Below, piece by piece: positions 36,436 to 45,650 of a stretch of 64,000 nucleotides of DNA. Both the position numbers and the translations under genes were made by a program. The notes beneath the pieces are model-generated. The model did not search any database. It worked only from the letters and a program-made list of their open reading frames with translations, and had not been told where the DNA came from. How positions within the stretch are numbered: position 1 is the first letter of the stretch; each line of letters opens with the position of its first letter. Source of the stretch: Alphaproteobacteria bacterium HGW-Alphaproteobacteria-7 (GTDB lineage Bacteria; Pseudomonadota; Alphaproteobacteria; Sphingomonadales; Sphingomonadaceae); the NCBI GenBank assembly GCA_002842735.1, contig PHEB01000001.1, positions 62,001 to 126,000 on the forward strand. Reading direction: 5' to 3'.

Positions 36436-38808
36436 TCAGGCGCGTTCGGCGCGGGCGAGGTCGAACAACTTGCGCGCGTCATTGGCTGCCATGGGGCGTC
36501 CAAAATAATATCCCTGAATCTTGTCGCAACCAAGGTTGCGGATCAATTCCGCTTCTTCGGCAGTCTCCACCCCTTCGGCGGTGGTCGTCATGTCAAGGCT
36601 TCTGGCCATGGCCACCACGGCGTTGATGATCGCCAGGCTTTCGGCGCTTCCCTGCGCTGCACCTTGAACAAATGTCCGATCAACCTTGATCGTCGAAAAC
36701 CGCAACTTGCGCAGATAGCCGAGCGAGGAATAGCCCGTCCCGAAATCGTCGAGCGCCACCGAACAGCCCAGCGCCATCACCTGTTCAAGCGCATTACGCG
36801 CAACGCTGGCATCGCGCAGGAAAATGCTCTCGGTCACTTCTACCTCCAGCCGCTCGGGCCTGAGACCGCTCGCCGCCAGCGCCTCGACCACCTCGGCGTG
36901 GAAACCGGGCTCCAGCAGCTGCTCAGGCGAAACGTTGACATTGACCTTGATATGATCGGGCCAGCTGCGCGCCTCCTCGCAGGCCTTGCGCATCACCCAT
37001 TTGCCGATCGGCAGGATCAGGCGGGTGTCTTCGGCCAGCGGGATAAATTTTCCTGGGCTGACAAATCCGTGATCGGCGCTGTTCCAACGCACCAACGCCT
37101 CGAAACTCACAATGCCTTCGCTGCGGGCATCGACGACGGGTTGATAATGCAACTCCAGTTCGTTGCCGCCCAGTGCGCCGCGCAGCGAGGCTTCCAATTG
37201 GCGGCGCTCTTCCGCAGACGCATGGAATATCGGTTCGAAGCCGCAATGCTCACCGCCGCCCACGTCCTTTGCACGATAGAGCGCAAGGTCAGCATTACGC
37301 ATCAGGTCTTCGACGCTGCGACCATCGCGCGGCCCTTCAGCCGAACCGATGCTGGCGCCGATATAAAGCGTGTGATGGTCAACCTGGTAGGGTTCGCTAA
37401 GCCTGTCGATCACGCGGCGGGCAAGATCGCGCGCAGCGCCTGAAGCCGCGATATCGCGCACCACCACTGCGAATTCATCGCCGCCCAGCCGCCCGCACAT
37501 TTCGTTTTCGTTCATCAGCGATTGCAGCCGCGCGGACACCTGAGCCAGCAGTTTGTCACCGATGAGGTGGCCAAGCGAATCATTGACCGCCTTGAACCGG
37601 TCAAGGTCGATCATCAGTAGCGCGCAGCGCGAACGCCACTGGTCGGAATAACGCAGTGCCTCGTCCAACGCCTCGGTCAATTGCAAGCGGTTGGGCAGCT
37701 GCGTCAGCGTGTCATAGCGCGCAAGATAGGCGATCTTCTCGGACGACTTGCGCTGCTCGGTCACGTCAGAGCCGACGCCGCGAAAGCCGGTGAAGTGACC
37801 ATGTTCGTCACGCATCGGCGTGCCGGAAAGTTCCCACCACCGCTCTTCGCCCATAATCGAGACCTGAACGATGAGGTTCGAAAAATATTCGCGATTCTTC
37901 AGGTGTTCGGCAAGATCATGCAGGCTTGCAGGAAACTGGCCGCTTTGCCACTTGTTGCCAGCGATCATTTCCAGCAACGGTCGGCCTTCGATATCAGCCT
38001 GTGGCCGCCCCAAGGCAAAGGCAAACCGCGGACTGACCGAGCGCAGACGCCTGGCGGGGTCGACTTCCCACAGCCAATCAGCCTCGTTCTCTTCGAACTC
38101 GCGCAGCAGCAGCGAAACGACTTCTTCCTTTTCGGCCACCATCGCCTCGGCCAAGCGCGCGGCAAGGTAGGTTCGGCCCACCTCAACGGTGCCAAGGATT
38201 GCCGCCACCGTGAACAACAGCACCGCCACCATCGCCAGCCAGTATCCGGCCATCCCAAGGTGGAGCACCGCCCCCAAGCCGACAATCGCGATAAAGCCAA
38301 CGATACCAATCGGCGCGGCGGTGTAGAAAAACACCGATACCGCCATCATCAATGCGATCACCATCAGCATCGCCATCCGGTCACCATCGGAACCGAAGAA
38401 CGGAAAGACCACCATAGCGACCGCCCAGAGCAAACCCGACATGATCGGCGTGGTCGCCTGACGCGACAATTCGGAGCGGGTAATCCGCCGCTTTTGAGTA
38501 TCGACCAGTGTCCGATCGATCCTGTATCCACGGATATGGACCACCGCGAGCATCATCATCCAGATACACAGACCCAGCGCGCCAACCGATTGCGCATAAA
38601 TCTGGAACACGAACAGGGCGAGCACCCCTTGGGCAATGATCCGGTAAAAGGCCAGCTTTGCCAGCGCCGAATATTGCAGACCGCGCAAACGCGCCCAATC
38701 CACATCGCCCTTGTCCGACAGGCCGAGCACAGTCGAAATCGACATTTGGGCCGGATGCACCGGGGCAGAAGATGGGGAAGGTTCGATCACAGCCCCGCCC
38801 ATAACCAT
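36436..38808 (-). CDS. Membrane PAS-GGDEF-EAL cyclic-di-GMP protein
   Basis: A ~790-residue integral membrane signalling protein. The N-terminal ~220 residues contain about six hydrophobic segments. A PAS domain follows ('LWEVDPARRLRSVSPRFAFALGRPQADIEG'), then GGDEF ('CGRLGGDEFAVVV', active-site motif intact, but no RxxD inhibitory site just upstream) and EAL ('SFEALVRW', 'VNVNVSPEQLL', 'EVTESIF', 'LDDFGTGYSSLGYL', 'AEGVE', 'IQGYYFGRP', catalytic residues intact). It could both make and degrade c-di-GMP; which activity dominates is not visible. ATG at 38808 or 38802 could be the start. Confidence 0.93.
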   Translation of the reverse strand: MVMGGAVIEPSPSSAPVHPAQMSISTVLGLSDKGDVDWARLRGLQYSALAKLAFYRIIAQGVLALFVFQIYAQSVGALGLCIWMMMLAVVHIRGYRIDRTLVDTQKRRITRSELSRQATTPIMSGLLWAVAMVVFPFFGSDGDRMAMLMVIALMMAVSVFFYTAAPIGIVGFIAIVGLGAVLHLGMAGYWLAMVAVLLFTVAAILGTVEVGRTYLAARLAEAMVAEKEEVVSLLLREFEENEADWLWEVDPARRLRSVSPRFAFALGRPQADIEGRPLLEMIAGNKWQSGQFPASLHDLAEHLKNREYFSNLIVQVSIMGEERWWELSGTPMRDEHGHFTGFRGVGSDVTEQRKSSEKIAYLARYDTLTQLPNRLQLTEALDEALRYSDQWRSRCALLMIDLDRFKAVNDSLGHLIGDKLLAQVSARLQSLMNENEMCGRLGGDEFAVVVRDIAASGAARDLARRVIDRLSEPYQVDHHTLYIGASIGSAEGPRDGRSVEDLMRNADLALYRAKDVGGGEHCGFEPIFHASAEERRQLEASLRGALGGNELELHYQPVVDARSEGIVSFEALVRWNSADHGFVSPGKFIPLAEDTRLILPIGKWVMRKACEEARSWPDHIKVNVNVSPEQLLEPGFHAEVVEALAASGLRPERLEVEVTESIFLRDASVARNALEQVMALGCSVALDDFGTGYSSLGYLRKLRFSTIKVDRTFVQGAAQGSAESLAIINAVVAMARSLDMTTTAEGVETAEEAELIRNLGCDKIQGYYFGRPMAANDARKLFDLARAERA

Positions 38809-38866
38809 CAAAGGTTAGAGTGCGGTAAAGCCTGATGGAACTTAATGATTAAGGTGAGGGCGACGT

Positions 38867-40702
38867 TTACTCGACCGTCACCGATTTGGCGAGGTTGCGC
38901 GGCTGATCGACATCGGTGCCTTTGACCACGGCGACGTGATAGGCCAGCAATTGCACCGGAATGGCATAAACCAACGGCGCAATCAGCGGGTGGACCACCG
39001 GCATTTCGATGGTCGCGATACAGCCCTCGCCCGCCGCTTCAAGGCCTTGCGCGTCGGAAATCAGCACCACCTGCCCGCCGCGCGCGCGCACTTCTTCCAT
39101 GTTCGACACGGTCTTTTCGAACAGCGGGCCCGATGGCGCGATCACCACCACTGGCACGGCATCGTCGATCAGCGCGATCGGCCCATGCTTCATCTCGCCT
39201 GCGGCATAGCCTTCGGCGTGGATATAGCTGATTTCCTTCAATTTCAGCGCGCCTTCCAGCGCCAGCGGATAATCCTGCCCGCGCCCCAGATACAGCACAT
39301 CACGCGCCGGCGCGATCAAGTGTGCCATTGATGCGATGTCATCATCATGGTCGAGCGCAGCGTTGAGCGCAGCGGGGGCTTCAAGCAGGTGGCGAACGAT
39401 CTCGGCCTCTTCGTCGCGGGACAAGCGCCCCTTCCTTACCGCCATATGCGCTGCCAGCGCGGCCAGCACGGCAAGCTGACAGGTGAACGCCTTGGTCGAA
39501 GCCACCCCGATTTCCGGCCCGGCATGGGTTGGCAGCAGCAGATCAGCCTCGCGCGCCATGGTGCTGGTCGGCACGTTGACCACCACCGCGATGGTCTGCC
39601 CGGCGGCCTTGCAATGACGCAGCGCGGCGAGCGTGTCGGCGGTTTCCCCGCTCTGCGAGATAAACAGCGCGAGGCCGCCTTCCTCCAACACCGGCTGGCG
39701 GTAGCGGAACTCTGACGCGACATCGATATCGACCGGCACGCGGGCGAATTGTTCGAACCAGTATTTCGCCACCATCCCGGCGTAAAACGATGTGCCGCAA
39801 GCAACAATGGTGAGGCGGCGGATGCTCGACAGGTCGAAATCGATCTGCGGCAATGCCACCGAATTATCCGAGCGGCGCAGATAGGAAGCCAGCGTTTGCG
39901 CCACCACGGTGGGCTGTTCGTAAATCTCTTTCTGCATGAAGTGGCGATAATTGCCCTTCTCCACCGCCGCTGCCGATGCGCCCGATGCGCGGATTTCGCG
40001 GGTGACGGGGTTGTTCTCCAGATCGTAGATTTGCGCGGCGTCACGCCGCAGCACCACCCAATCGCCTTCTTCAAGATAGGTGATGCGCTGGGTCAGCGGT
40101 GCGAGCGCCAGCGCGTCCGATCCCAGATACATCTCCGCCTCCGCGCCTTCGGGGCCATAGCCCAGCACCAGCGGCGAACCGAGCCGCGCGCCGATCAGCA
40201 GATCGGGATGCGAACGGAACGCAATCGCCAGTGCGAACGCACCGCGCAGGCGCGGCAATACCTCGCGCACCGCCTCTTCCGGATCGGCCCCGCGTTCAAT
40301 CTCGGCAGAAATCAGGTGAGCGACCACCTCGCTATCGGTCTCGCTTTCGAACACCCGACCATTGGCCACGAGTTCGACGCGCAGTTCCTTGAAATTTTCG
40401 ATGATGCCATTGTGGACGATCGCAACTTCGCCGGTGGCGTGCGGGTGAGCGTTGGTGGCATTGGGCGCGCCGTGCGTGGCCCAGCGGGTGTGGGCAATGC
40501 CGACATTGCCCGGTGCAGGATCGCCCGCCAGCACCGTGACCAGATTGGCCAGCCGCCCTTCTGCACGACGGCGCACCAGCGCGCCATCGTGCAGCGTGCA
40601 GATACCCGCGCTGTCATAGCCGCGATATTCCATCCGCTTGAGGCCATCAACCAGCCGGTCAGCAACGGCTGCCTTGCCCACGATCCCGATAATGCCGCAC
40701 AT
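38867..40702 (-). CDS. glmS: Glutamine-fructose-6-phosphate aminotransferase (isomerizing)
   Basis: GlmS makes glucosamine-6-phosphate, the entry to peptidoglycan and LPS sugars. The 611-residue protein begins MCGIIGIVG, giving an N-terminal Cys nucleophile after Met removal. 'RMEYRGYDSAGI' and 'HTRWATHGAPNATNAHPH' complete the glutaminase domain. Two SIS domains follow with 'CGTSFYAGMVAKYWFE', 'SQSGETADTLAAL' and 'LGRGQDYPLALEGALKLKEISYIHAEGYAAGEMKHGP', ending 'DVDQPRNLAKSVTVE'. The start at 40702 is set by the catalytic Cys. No glmS ribozyme is expected in this phylum and none is seen. Confidence 0.98.
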   Translation of the reverse strand: MCGIIGIVGKAAVADRLVDGLKRMEYRGYDSAGICTLHDGALVRRRAEGRLANLVTVLAGDPAPGNVGIAHTRWATHGAPNATNAHPHATGEVAIVHNGIIENFKELRVELVANGRVFESETDSEVVAHLISAEIERGADPEEAVREVLPRLRGAFALAIAFRSHPDLLIGARLGSPLVLGYGPEGAEAEMYLGSDALALAPLTQRITYLEEGDWVVLRRDAAQIYDLENNPVTREIRASGASAAAVEKGNYRHFMQKEIYEQPTVVAQTLASYLRRSDNSVALPQIDFDLSSIRRLTIVACGTSFYAGMVAKYWFEQFARVPVDIDVASEFRYRQPVLEEGGLALFISQSGETADTLAALRHCKAAGQTIAVVVNVPTSTMAREADLLLPTHAGPEIGVASTKAFTCQLAVLAALAAHMAVRKGRLSRDEEAEIVRHLLEAPAALNAALDHDDDIASMAHLIAPARDVLYLGRGQDYPLALEGALKLKEISYIHAEGYAAGEMKHGPIALIDDAVPVVVIAPSGPLFEKTVSNMEEVRARGGQVVLISDAQGLEAAGEGCIATIEMPVVHPLIAPLVYAIPVQLLAYHVAVVKGTDVDQPRNLAKSVTVE

Positions 40703-40771
40703 TGCCTGAAAGTCCCTGATATTTGCCGCGTTACGCTCTAACCGCTCGTGCTTTAACAGCAAGTCCGCTGA

Positions 40772-41662
40772 TCATGCGCCCCGAGGCGATTTTCCGGCTT
40801 GCCACAAGTATAACCCCGAACCGACGATCAGTGCGGCCCCGCTCAGTGTCACAAGGTCGGGCTGGTCGCCAAACCACCACCATCCAAGCGTAATTGCCAC
40901 CAGAATCTGGACATAGATCGCCGGTGCAATCGCCGCTGCACCCGCCCTCGATGCGCCGATATAGGCGAGCCAATGCGCAGTGCTGGCCGTGACAGCCACA
41001 AACGCGCAGCGCAGCACGATATCCCATGTCGGCCAGCCGAAATCGACCGCCGGAACGCCCGAAAACTTGGCCGCCGCCGCCCCGATTATCAGGATCGGCG
41101 CGCATACGCCTGCCACAAACACCTGCATCGACAATGCACTGCCCTGCCCTGCGCTGGCCCGGTTGGCGATCATCAAAAGCGCGAAAAACAGCGCCGAATT
41201 CAATGGCAATAACGCCGCCACGCCCAGTTCGGCCAGATTCGGGCGCAGCACGATCACCACGCCCGCAAACGCCGCCAGTGACGCAAACCACACGCGGCGA
41301 TGCACTGCTTCACGCAGCAACACCCCCGCCAAAAGCTGGGTCAGAACAGGCGAGAGAAAGCTGATCGCCATCGCCTCGGCCAGCGGCATCAGATAGATTG
41401 CGGAAAAGAAGCTGACCGTGGCGACCGAAAGGCAAAGTCCCCGTGCCGCCTGCAACCACGGGTGGGTCGGGATGAAGGCGCGCGGCCCTTCACTGCGGAG
41501 CAGCAACAGCGATAGCCCCACCGCGCCAAAGGTAAACCGCAGCGCCGCCACTGCAAAGGCAGGCCACGCTCCGGCCATCGATTTGACCACCGCATCACCG
41601 ACCGAAAGGGTCGCGAATCCGGCCACGGCATAAATCAGCCCGCTGCGTTGGTTATCATTCAT
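40772..41662 (-). CDS. EamA/DMT family transporter
   Basis: A 296-residue inner-membrane protein with about ten hydrophobic helices and two EamA repeats: the first ends 'PLAEAMAISFLSPVLTQLLAGVLLREAVHRRVWFASLAAFAGVVIVLRP', the second near 'APAIYVQILVAITLGWWWFGDQPDLVTLSGAALIVGSGLYL'. Family members export or import small metabolites; no substrate can be assigned. It lies 69 bp upstream of glmS on the same strand and may or may not be co-transcribed with it. Confidence 0.88.
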   Translation of the reverse strand: MNDNQRSGLIYAVAGFATLSVGDAVVKSMAGAWPAFAVAALRFTFGAVGLSLLLLRSEGPRAFIPTHPWLQAARGLCLSVATVSFFSAIYLMPLAEAMAISFLSPVLTQLLAGVLLREAVHRRVWFASLAAFAGVVIVLRPNLAELGVAALLPLNSALFFALLMIANRASAGQGSALSMQVFVAGVCAPILIIGAAAAKFSGVPAVDFGWPTWDIVLRCAFVAVTASTAHWLAYIGASRAGAAAIAPAIYVQILVAITLGWWWFGDQPDLVTLSGAALIVGSGLYLWQAGKSPRGA

Positions 41663-41842
41663 GGGCTGCGCCTTTGCGGCGGCGGCGGCGCAATGGCAAG
41701 CGCTGACCCCAACCGTTCACATTCAAGCGCCCATCTTTAGGAAAAAAACAACCTTTCCCATTTATTCACCATGCTTCGAGACGCCGCTTTCGCACGATCG
41801 AGGCGAGAGACCTGTAGTATTAGCGAGCCTTGGGGGCTGAGA

Positions 41843-43381
41843 ATGAGCGCATTCGGCAAAAAGGGCAATGTGGGCGGGGTAACACCCGGCGGACGGCCTG
41901 CCTTTGGTGTGGCGCGCCCGATGAAGGGCGCTGGCGGCCCCAGTGCAGCCGCGCGCGGCGGCGAACAATTCCCCCCGATTCCGGGCGAAGGCGGCGGTGC
42001 CAGCCCCGCTCCCGCCCAGTCGCCCAACCCAAGCCGTCCGGCCACTACCGCCGAAGCGATGGACCGCCTGAACGAGCGCATGACGTCGGTCAACGACGGC
42101 AATTCCGAAGTCGGCGGGTTTGAAGCAAGCGTCCACAAGATCAAGGAACAGGTGCTGCCGCGCCTGCTCGAACGCGTCGACCCGGAAGCAGCGGCGACGC
42201 TTTCGAAGGAGGAACTCTCCGAAGAATTCCGTCCGATCATCATGGAGGTGCTGGCCGAACTGAAGGTCACGCTGAACCGGCGCGAACAATTCGCGCTGGA
42301 AAAGGTGCTGATCGACGAATTGCTCGGTTTCGGCCCGCTCGAAGAATTGCTCAATGATCCGGATATTTCCGATATCATGGTCAACGGCCCCGATCAGACC
42401 TACATCGAAAAGAAGGGCAAGCTGGTGCTCGCCCCGATCCGGTTCCGCGATGAACAGCACCTGTTCCAGATCGCCCAGCGGATCGTGAACCAGGTCGGCC
42501 GCCGCGTTGACCAGACCACCCCGTTGGCCGACGCCCGCCTGAAAGACGGCAGCCGCGTCAACGTGATCGTGCCGCCGCTTTCGCTGCGCGGAACCGCGAT
42601 TTCGATTCGTAAGTTTTCCGAAAAGCCGATTACGCTGGATATGCTGCGCGATTTCGGTTCGATGTCGGACAAGATGTGCACCGCGCTGAAAATTGCCGGT
42701 GCCTGCCGGATGAATGTGGTCATCTCGGGCGGCACGGGTTCGGGTAAAACCACCATGCTCAACGCCCTGTCAAAGATGATCGATCCGGGCGAGCGCGTGC
42801 TGACGATCGAAGATGCGGCGGAGCTTCGCCTGCAACAACCGCACTGGCTGCCGCTGGAAACCCGCCCGCCCAACCTCGAAGGCCAGGGTGCGATCACCAT
42901 TGGCGATCTTGTGAAGAACGCCCTGCGTATGCGTCCTGACCGCATCATCCTCGGCGAAATTCGCGGCGCGGAGTGTTTCGATTTGCTCGCGGCGATGAAC
43001 ACCGGTCACGATGGGTCGATGTGCACGCTCCACGCCAACTCCCCGCGCGAATGCCTTGGCCGTATGGAAAACATGATCCTGATGGGCGACATCAAGATCC
43101 CCAAGGAAGCGATCAGCCGCCAGATCGCGGAAAGCGTCGATCTGATCGTGCAGGTCAAACGTCTGCGCGATGGTTCGCGCCGCACCACCAACATCACCGA
43201 GGTAATCGGGATGGAAGGCGACGTGATCGTGACGCAGGAACTGTTCAAGTTCGAATATCTCGACGAAACCGACGACGGGAAGATCCTCGGCGAATTCCGT
43301 GCGTCCGGCCTGCGCCCTTACACGTTAGAAAAGGCGCGGCAATTCGGGTTCGATCAGGCTTATTTGGAGGCCTGCCTGTAA
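41843..43381 (+). CDS. cpaF: CpaF-type secretion/pilus ATPase, isolated
   Basis: A 512-residue type II/IV secretion ATPase of the CpaF/TadA subfamily. The first ~75 residues are Gly/Pro/Ala-rich and probably disordered. The N-terminal domain ('ELLGFGPLEELLNDPDISDIMVNGPDQTYIEKKGKL') is followed by Walker A GGTGSGKT (residues 296-303), Asp box/Walker B 'RMRPDRIILGEIRGAECFDLLAAMNTGHDG' and 'LHANSPRECLGRMENMI'. CpaF powers Flp/Tad pilus assembly, but no other tad/cpa gene is nearby. The start at 41843 (MSAFGKKGN) is the best-supported one. The 3' end is partly duplicated just downstream. Confidence 0.93.
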   Translation: MSAFGKKGNVGGVTPGGRPAFGVARPMKGAGGPSAAARGGEQFPPIPGEGGGASPAPAQSPNPSRPATTAEAMDRLNERMTSVNDGNSEVGGFEASVHKIKEQVLPRLLERVDPEAAATLSKEELSEEFRPIIMEVLAELKVTLNRREQFALEKVLIDELLGFGPLEELLNDPDISDIMVNGPDQTYIEKKGKLVLAPIRFRDEQHLFQIAQRIVNQVGRRVDQTTPLADARLKDGSRVNVIVPPLSLRGTAISIRKFSEKPITLDMLRDFGSMSDKMCTALKIAGACRMNVVISGGTGSGKTTMLNALSKMIDPGERVLTIEDAAELRLQQPHWLPLETRPPNLEGQGAITIGDLVKNALRMRPDRIILGEIRGAECFDLLAAMNTGHDGSMCTLHANSPRECLGRMENMILMGDIKIPKEAISRQIAESVDLIVQVKRLRDGSRRTTNITEVIGMEGDVIVTQELFKFEYLDETDDGKILGEFRASGLRPYTLEKARQFGFDQAYLEACL

Positions 43382-43462
43382 GGCAGGCGGTGCGGCCTAA
43401 CCGGCCGGCGGCCGGTCGGCCTTGCGAACCCTGCGGGTTCGATTTTGGAGGCGTGCCTGTAA
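43363..43462 (+). repeat. Partial duplication of the cpaF 3' end around a hairpin-rich spacer
   Basis: The last 19 bases of cpaF (TTTGGAGGCCTGCCTGTAA, 43363-43381) recur at 43444-43462 with one change. The preceding CGGGTTCGAT (43345-43354) also recurs at 43434-43443, with ten bases missing between the two matches in the second copy. The spacer carries a GGCC-rich palindromic stretch and the hairpin CGAACCC-TGC-GGGTTCG. A further CCCGC hairpin follows at 43473-43490. Confidence 0.65.
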
Positions 43463-43554
43463 ACTGAGTGCGTCCCCGCGCAGGCGGGGACCTCAGGCGG
43501 CGACGCCAACCTGCGGCATCTGCCTCACGCCTGCCCGGCGAGCGCGCGACGGCG

Positions 43555-43797
43555 TTACAAACTCCCGATCACCACCGGCAGGCTCATCGCAAGGCACCCG
43601 CCGCCGATCATCGCCGCGCCCACGAACAATCCCGTCCACGGCATCCAGCCAACCTGTTCCAGCCGCCCCACATCACGACGCTTGCTCCGCCGCCGCTCCA
43701 TCACCGCAGCAAAGCCTGCAAACACCCAGAACAACCCGCCAATAATGGCCAGCTGTCCAGCATCGCTCAGCAGCTCGAATTGGGCGATTATATTCAT
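43555..43797 (-). CDS. Small putative membrane protein (hypothetical)
   Basis: An 80-residue protein with two hydrophobic segments, 'LAIIGGLFWVFAGFAAVM' (~16-33) and 'WTGLFVGAAMIGGGCLAMSLPVVI' (~54-77), separated by a strongly basic loop (ERRRSKRRD). This pattern fits a two-helix membrane protein with a cytosolic basic loop. I do not recognise a named family. It lies divergent from the next transporter gene; coding status is supported by the orderly hydrophobic pattern but not by any homologue I can name. Confidence 0.5.
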   Translation of the reverse strand: MNIIAQFELLSDAGQLAIIGGLFWVFAGFAAVMERRRSKRRDVGRLEQVGWMPWTGLFVGAAMIGGGCLAMSLPVVIGSL

Positions 43798-43862
43798 GGC
43801 TCACGCATATGGGGCGCGGGCGCGCTTGCGCAATCCCTGCGGCTCGGCCAAGCGGGCCAGCG

Positions 43863-44789
43863 ATGGATGGCTCAATCGCTCGCCCCCGCCCACTGCTGGC
43901 GCTTGGAATCCGGCTGCTCGCAGCGGCTGCGCTGGCGACGATGGCGATGCTGGTGAAACTCGCCGGGGAGCGCGGCGTGCATCTGATCGAACTGATATTC
44001 TGGCGGCAGGTGCTCGCCGCAGTGCTGCTGGGCGCGGGGCTGACGCTGGCGGGCCGGCTGGCGCTGCTGAAGACGAACCGTTTGCGCGCCCACACAGCAC
44101 GATCGGCCACCGGATTGTTCGGAATGATCTTTACCTATGGCGCGGTGCTGCTGCTGCCGCTGGCCGAAGCGACCACGCTCAGCTTTACCGCGCCGGTGTT
44201 TGCCGTGCTGATTGCGATGGTGTTGTTCCGCGAAAAGATCGGCCGCTACCGCTGGGCAGCGGTGGCGATGGGGTTTGCCGGGGTCATCGTGGTGATGCAG
44301 CCGGGCGGCGGCGGATTGGCTGAGGGGGTAACGCTTGCCGGAATTGCCGTTGGCCTGATGGCACCATTGATGGTGTCGCTCATCAGTTTCCAGATTCAGG
44401 ATCTCAACAAAACCGAAAACCCGTGGAGCATCGTATTCTGGTTCGCCACACTCAGCATCCCGGTCGCGGCAATTGGCCTTCCGTTCGTGATCGGCCCGCA
44501 CGATGCGGCAACCTGGGGGATAATTCTGGCGATGGCGTTGATGGGGGTGTTGGCGCAGATCCTGCTGACCACATCGCTCCGGTTTGGATCAGCGGCGGTT
44601 ATTCTGCTGATGGATTATACCGCGCTACTATGGGCGAGTTTTTACGGCTATACCGTGTTTGACCGCGCCGCGCCCGCCAGCCTGTGGCTGGGCGCGCCGT
44701 TGATTATCGGGGCGGGGCTGCTGATCGCATGGCGCGAACGTCAGCTTGCCAAGGCAAGGCGTGTCGCATCTGCGGCGAGTCAGGAATAA
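43863..44789 (+). CDS. EamA/DMT family transporter
   Basis: A ~308-residue inner-membrane protein with about ten hydrophobic helices and two EamA repeats: 'LPLAEATTLSFTAPVFAVLIAMVLFREKIGRYRWAAVAMGFAGVIVVMQP' closes the first, 'LLMDYTALLWASFYGYTVFDRAAPASLWLGAPLIIGAGLLIAWRER' the second. It is only distantly similar to the transporter at 40772. The start is uncertain: 43863 (MDGSIARP) is preferred, but an in-frame ATG at 43809 would add 18 residues that do not look membrane-like. The substrate is unknown. Confidence 0.85.
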   Translation: MDGSIARPRPLLALGIRLLAAAALATMAMLVKLAGERGVHLIELIFWRQVLAAVLLGAGLTLAGRLALLKTNRLRAHTARSATGLFGMIFTYGAVLLLPLAEATTLSFTAPVFAVLIAMVLFREKIGRYRWAAVAMGFAGVIVVMQPGGGGLAEGVTLAGIAVGLMAPLMVSLISFQIQDLNKTENPWSIVFWFATLSIPVAAIGLPFVIGPHDAATWGIILAMALMGVLAQILLTTSLRFGSAAVILLMDYTALLWASFYGYTVFDRAAPASLWLGAPLIIGAGLLIAWRERQLAKARRVASAASQE

Positions 44790-44837
44790 GTAATCATCTT
44801 TGTGCGTTATAGAACCAGACAAGAAGGAAACCGGAAC

Positions 44838-44969
44838 ATGATTCGCAAGACCATCATCGCCGCCGCACTCGCCGCCATCACGCTGACGGCCAGCGCCTGC
44901 AACACGGTGAAGGGCGTGGGTGAAGATATCCAGTCGGTCGGCCGCGCGGGCGAACGCGCGATCGATTAA
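44838..44969 (+). CDS. Entericidin A/B family lipoprotein
   Basis: A 43-residue lipoprotein. The start at 44838 follows GAAGGAAACC. The N-terminal signal 'MIRKTIIAAALAAITLTASAC' ends in a lipobox with Cys21, and the mature part 'NTVKGVGEDIQSVGRAGERAID' contains the 'NTV-G-G-D-QS-G' pattern shared with entericidin A/B. Entericidins are small membrane lipoproteins of an antidote/toxin type in enterobacteria; in alphaproteobacteria they are common single genes of unclear role. It is easily missed because of its length. It lies 48 bp after the EamA gene on the same strand. Confidence 0.9.
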   Translation: MIRKTIIAAALAAITLTASACNTVKGVGEDIQSVGRAGERAID

Positions 44970-45125
44970 ACGCGATATTGTCGCGAAGGTCGGCTTTCAG
45001 GCCCCCGAGGCAAGGGTTCGCGTGGCGGGACGTGGGTGGATTGCCTGCCCATCCGCGTTCATAGGCACACCAGCGGAAGCTGAGGCCTAGGGCTGCAAGT
45101 GGCCTCGCTTCGCAATCAGGGCGGT

Positions 45126-45150
45126 CCGGAATGGTCTGAAAGTGCTCTAA
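45126..45150. repeat. 25-bp dispersed repeat spanning a stop codon, copy 1
   Basis: This block matches 48751-48775 at 20 of 25 positions. In both places it covers the TAG stop of a minus-strand gene (here the LuxR-type regulator, there the TauE-family gene) and the bases beyond it. It may be a small terminator or repeat element. Confidence 0.45.
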
Positions 45151-45641
45151 TCCGGGAGCGCGACCAATTCATCTAGGAACAGCGCTATAAGCCCCGATTG
45201 GGATTCGACTCCGGCCTTCGCGTAGATCCGGGCCAGCTGGGCGCGGACTGTGCCAGAGGCCGATCCACGCAAGCCCGCAATTTCGCCCACATCGCATCCT
45301 TTAAGCGCAAACAGGGCGACATCGGCCTCAGCAGGCGTGAGTCGCCACTCTTTAAATCGCAGCCTGATCAGATCGCCCAAGGCCCCGCTGGCCGCGGCCA
45401 CCGCAGTTTCATCGCGGCGCGCTGCTGCAATGAGATCGCGGACCTGAATAGCACCCAGCACGACTGCGATGAGCAGGGCAATAGCCGCCAACCCTTCGAT
45501 CAGCAGATGGGTGCCGCCGCCTTCCGAAGACACGTCGCCAGCGAGGTCGACGAGGAAGAACGTCGCAGCCAGCGCCTGCAAGGAAACAAGGATGGTCATC
45601 CCCATGGCTTTGCGTTCGAGCCTGCATGCACGTCTTTCCAT
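45147..45641 (-). CDS. Membrane-anchored LuxR-type HTH regulator
   Basis: A 164-residue protein with two N-terminal hydrophobic segments (~residues 14-35 and 46-67, 'LIEGLAAIALLIAVVLGAIQV') and a C-terminal LuxR/GerE-like helix-turn-helix, 'LTPAEADVALFALKGCDVGEIAGLRGSASGTVRAQLARIYAKAGV'. There is no receiver or ligand-binding domain, so signal sensing may be through the membrane part. It starts nine bases after the end of the upstream cytochrome b gene on the same strand, so the two are almost certainly co-transcribed; a redox or membrane-state sensor is a fair inference. Confidence 0.78.
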   Translation of the reverse strand: MERRACRLERKAMGMTILVSLQALAATFFLVDLAGDVSSEGGGTHLLIEGLAAIALLIAVVLGAIQVRDLIAAARRDETAVAAASGALGDLIRLRFKEWRLTPAEADVALFALKGCDVGEIAGLRGSASGTVRAQLARIYAKAGVESQSGLIALFLDELVALPD

Positions 45642-45650
45642 AGCATGTGC

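Noticed and set aside
41100-41842. Genes in the space between the EamA transporter and cpaF
   Set aside because: The antisense frames here are shadows of the transporter or the cpaF N-terminus; the 180-bp true gap shows only a probable promoter region.
43468-43956. Plus-strand frame of 162 codons downstream of cpaF
   Set aside because: Arg/His/Pro-rich, no domain, overlaps a more plausible small membrane protein on the other strand and the start of an EamA gene.
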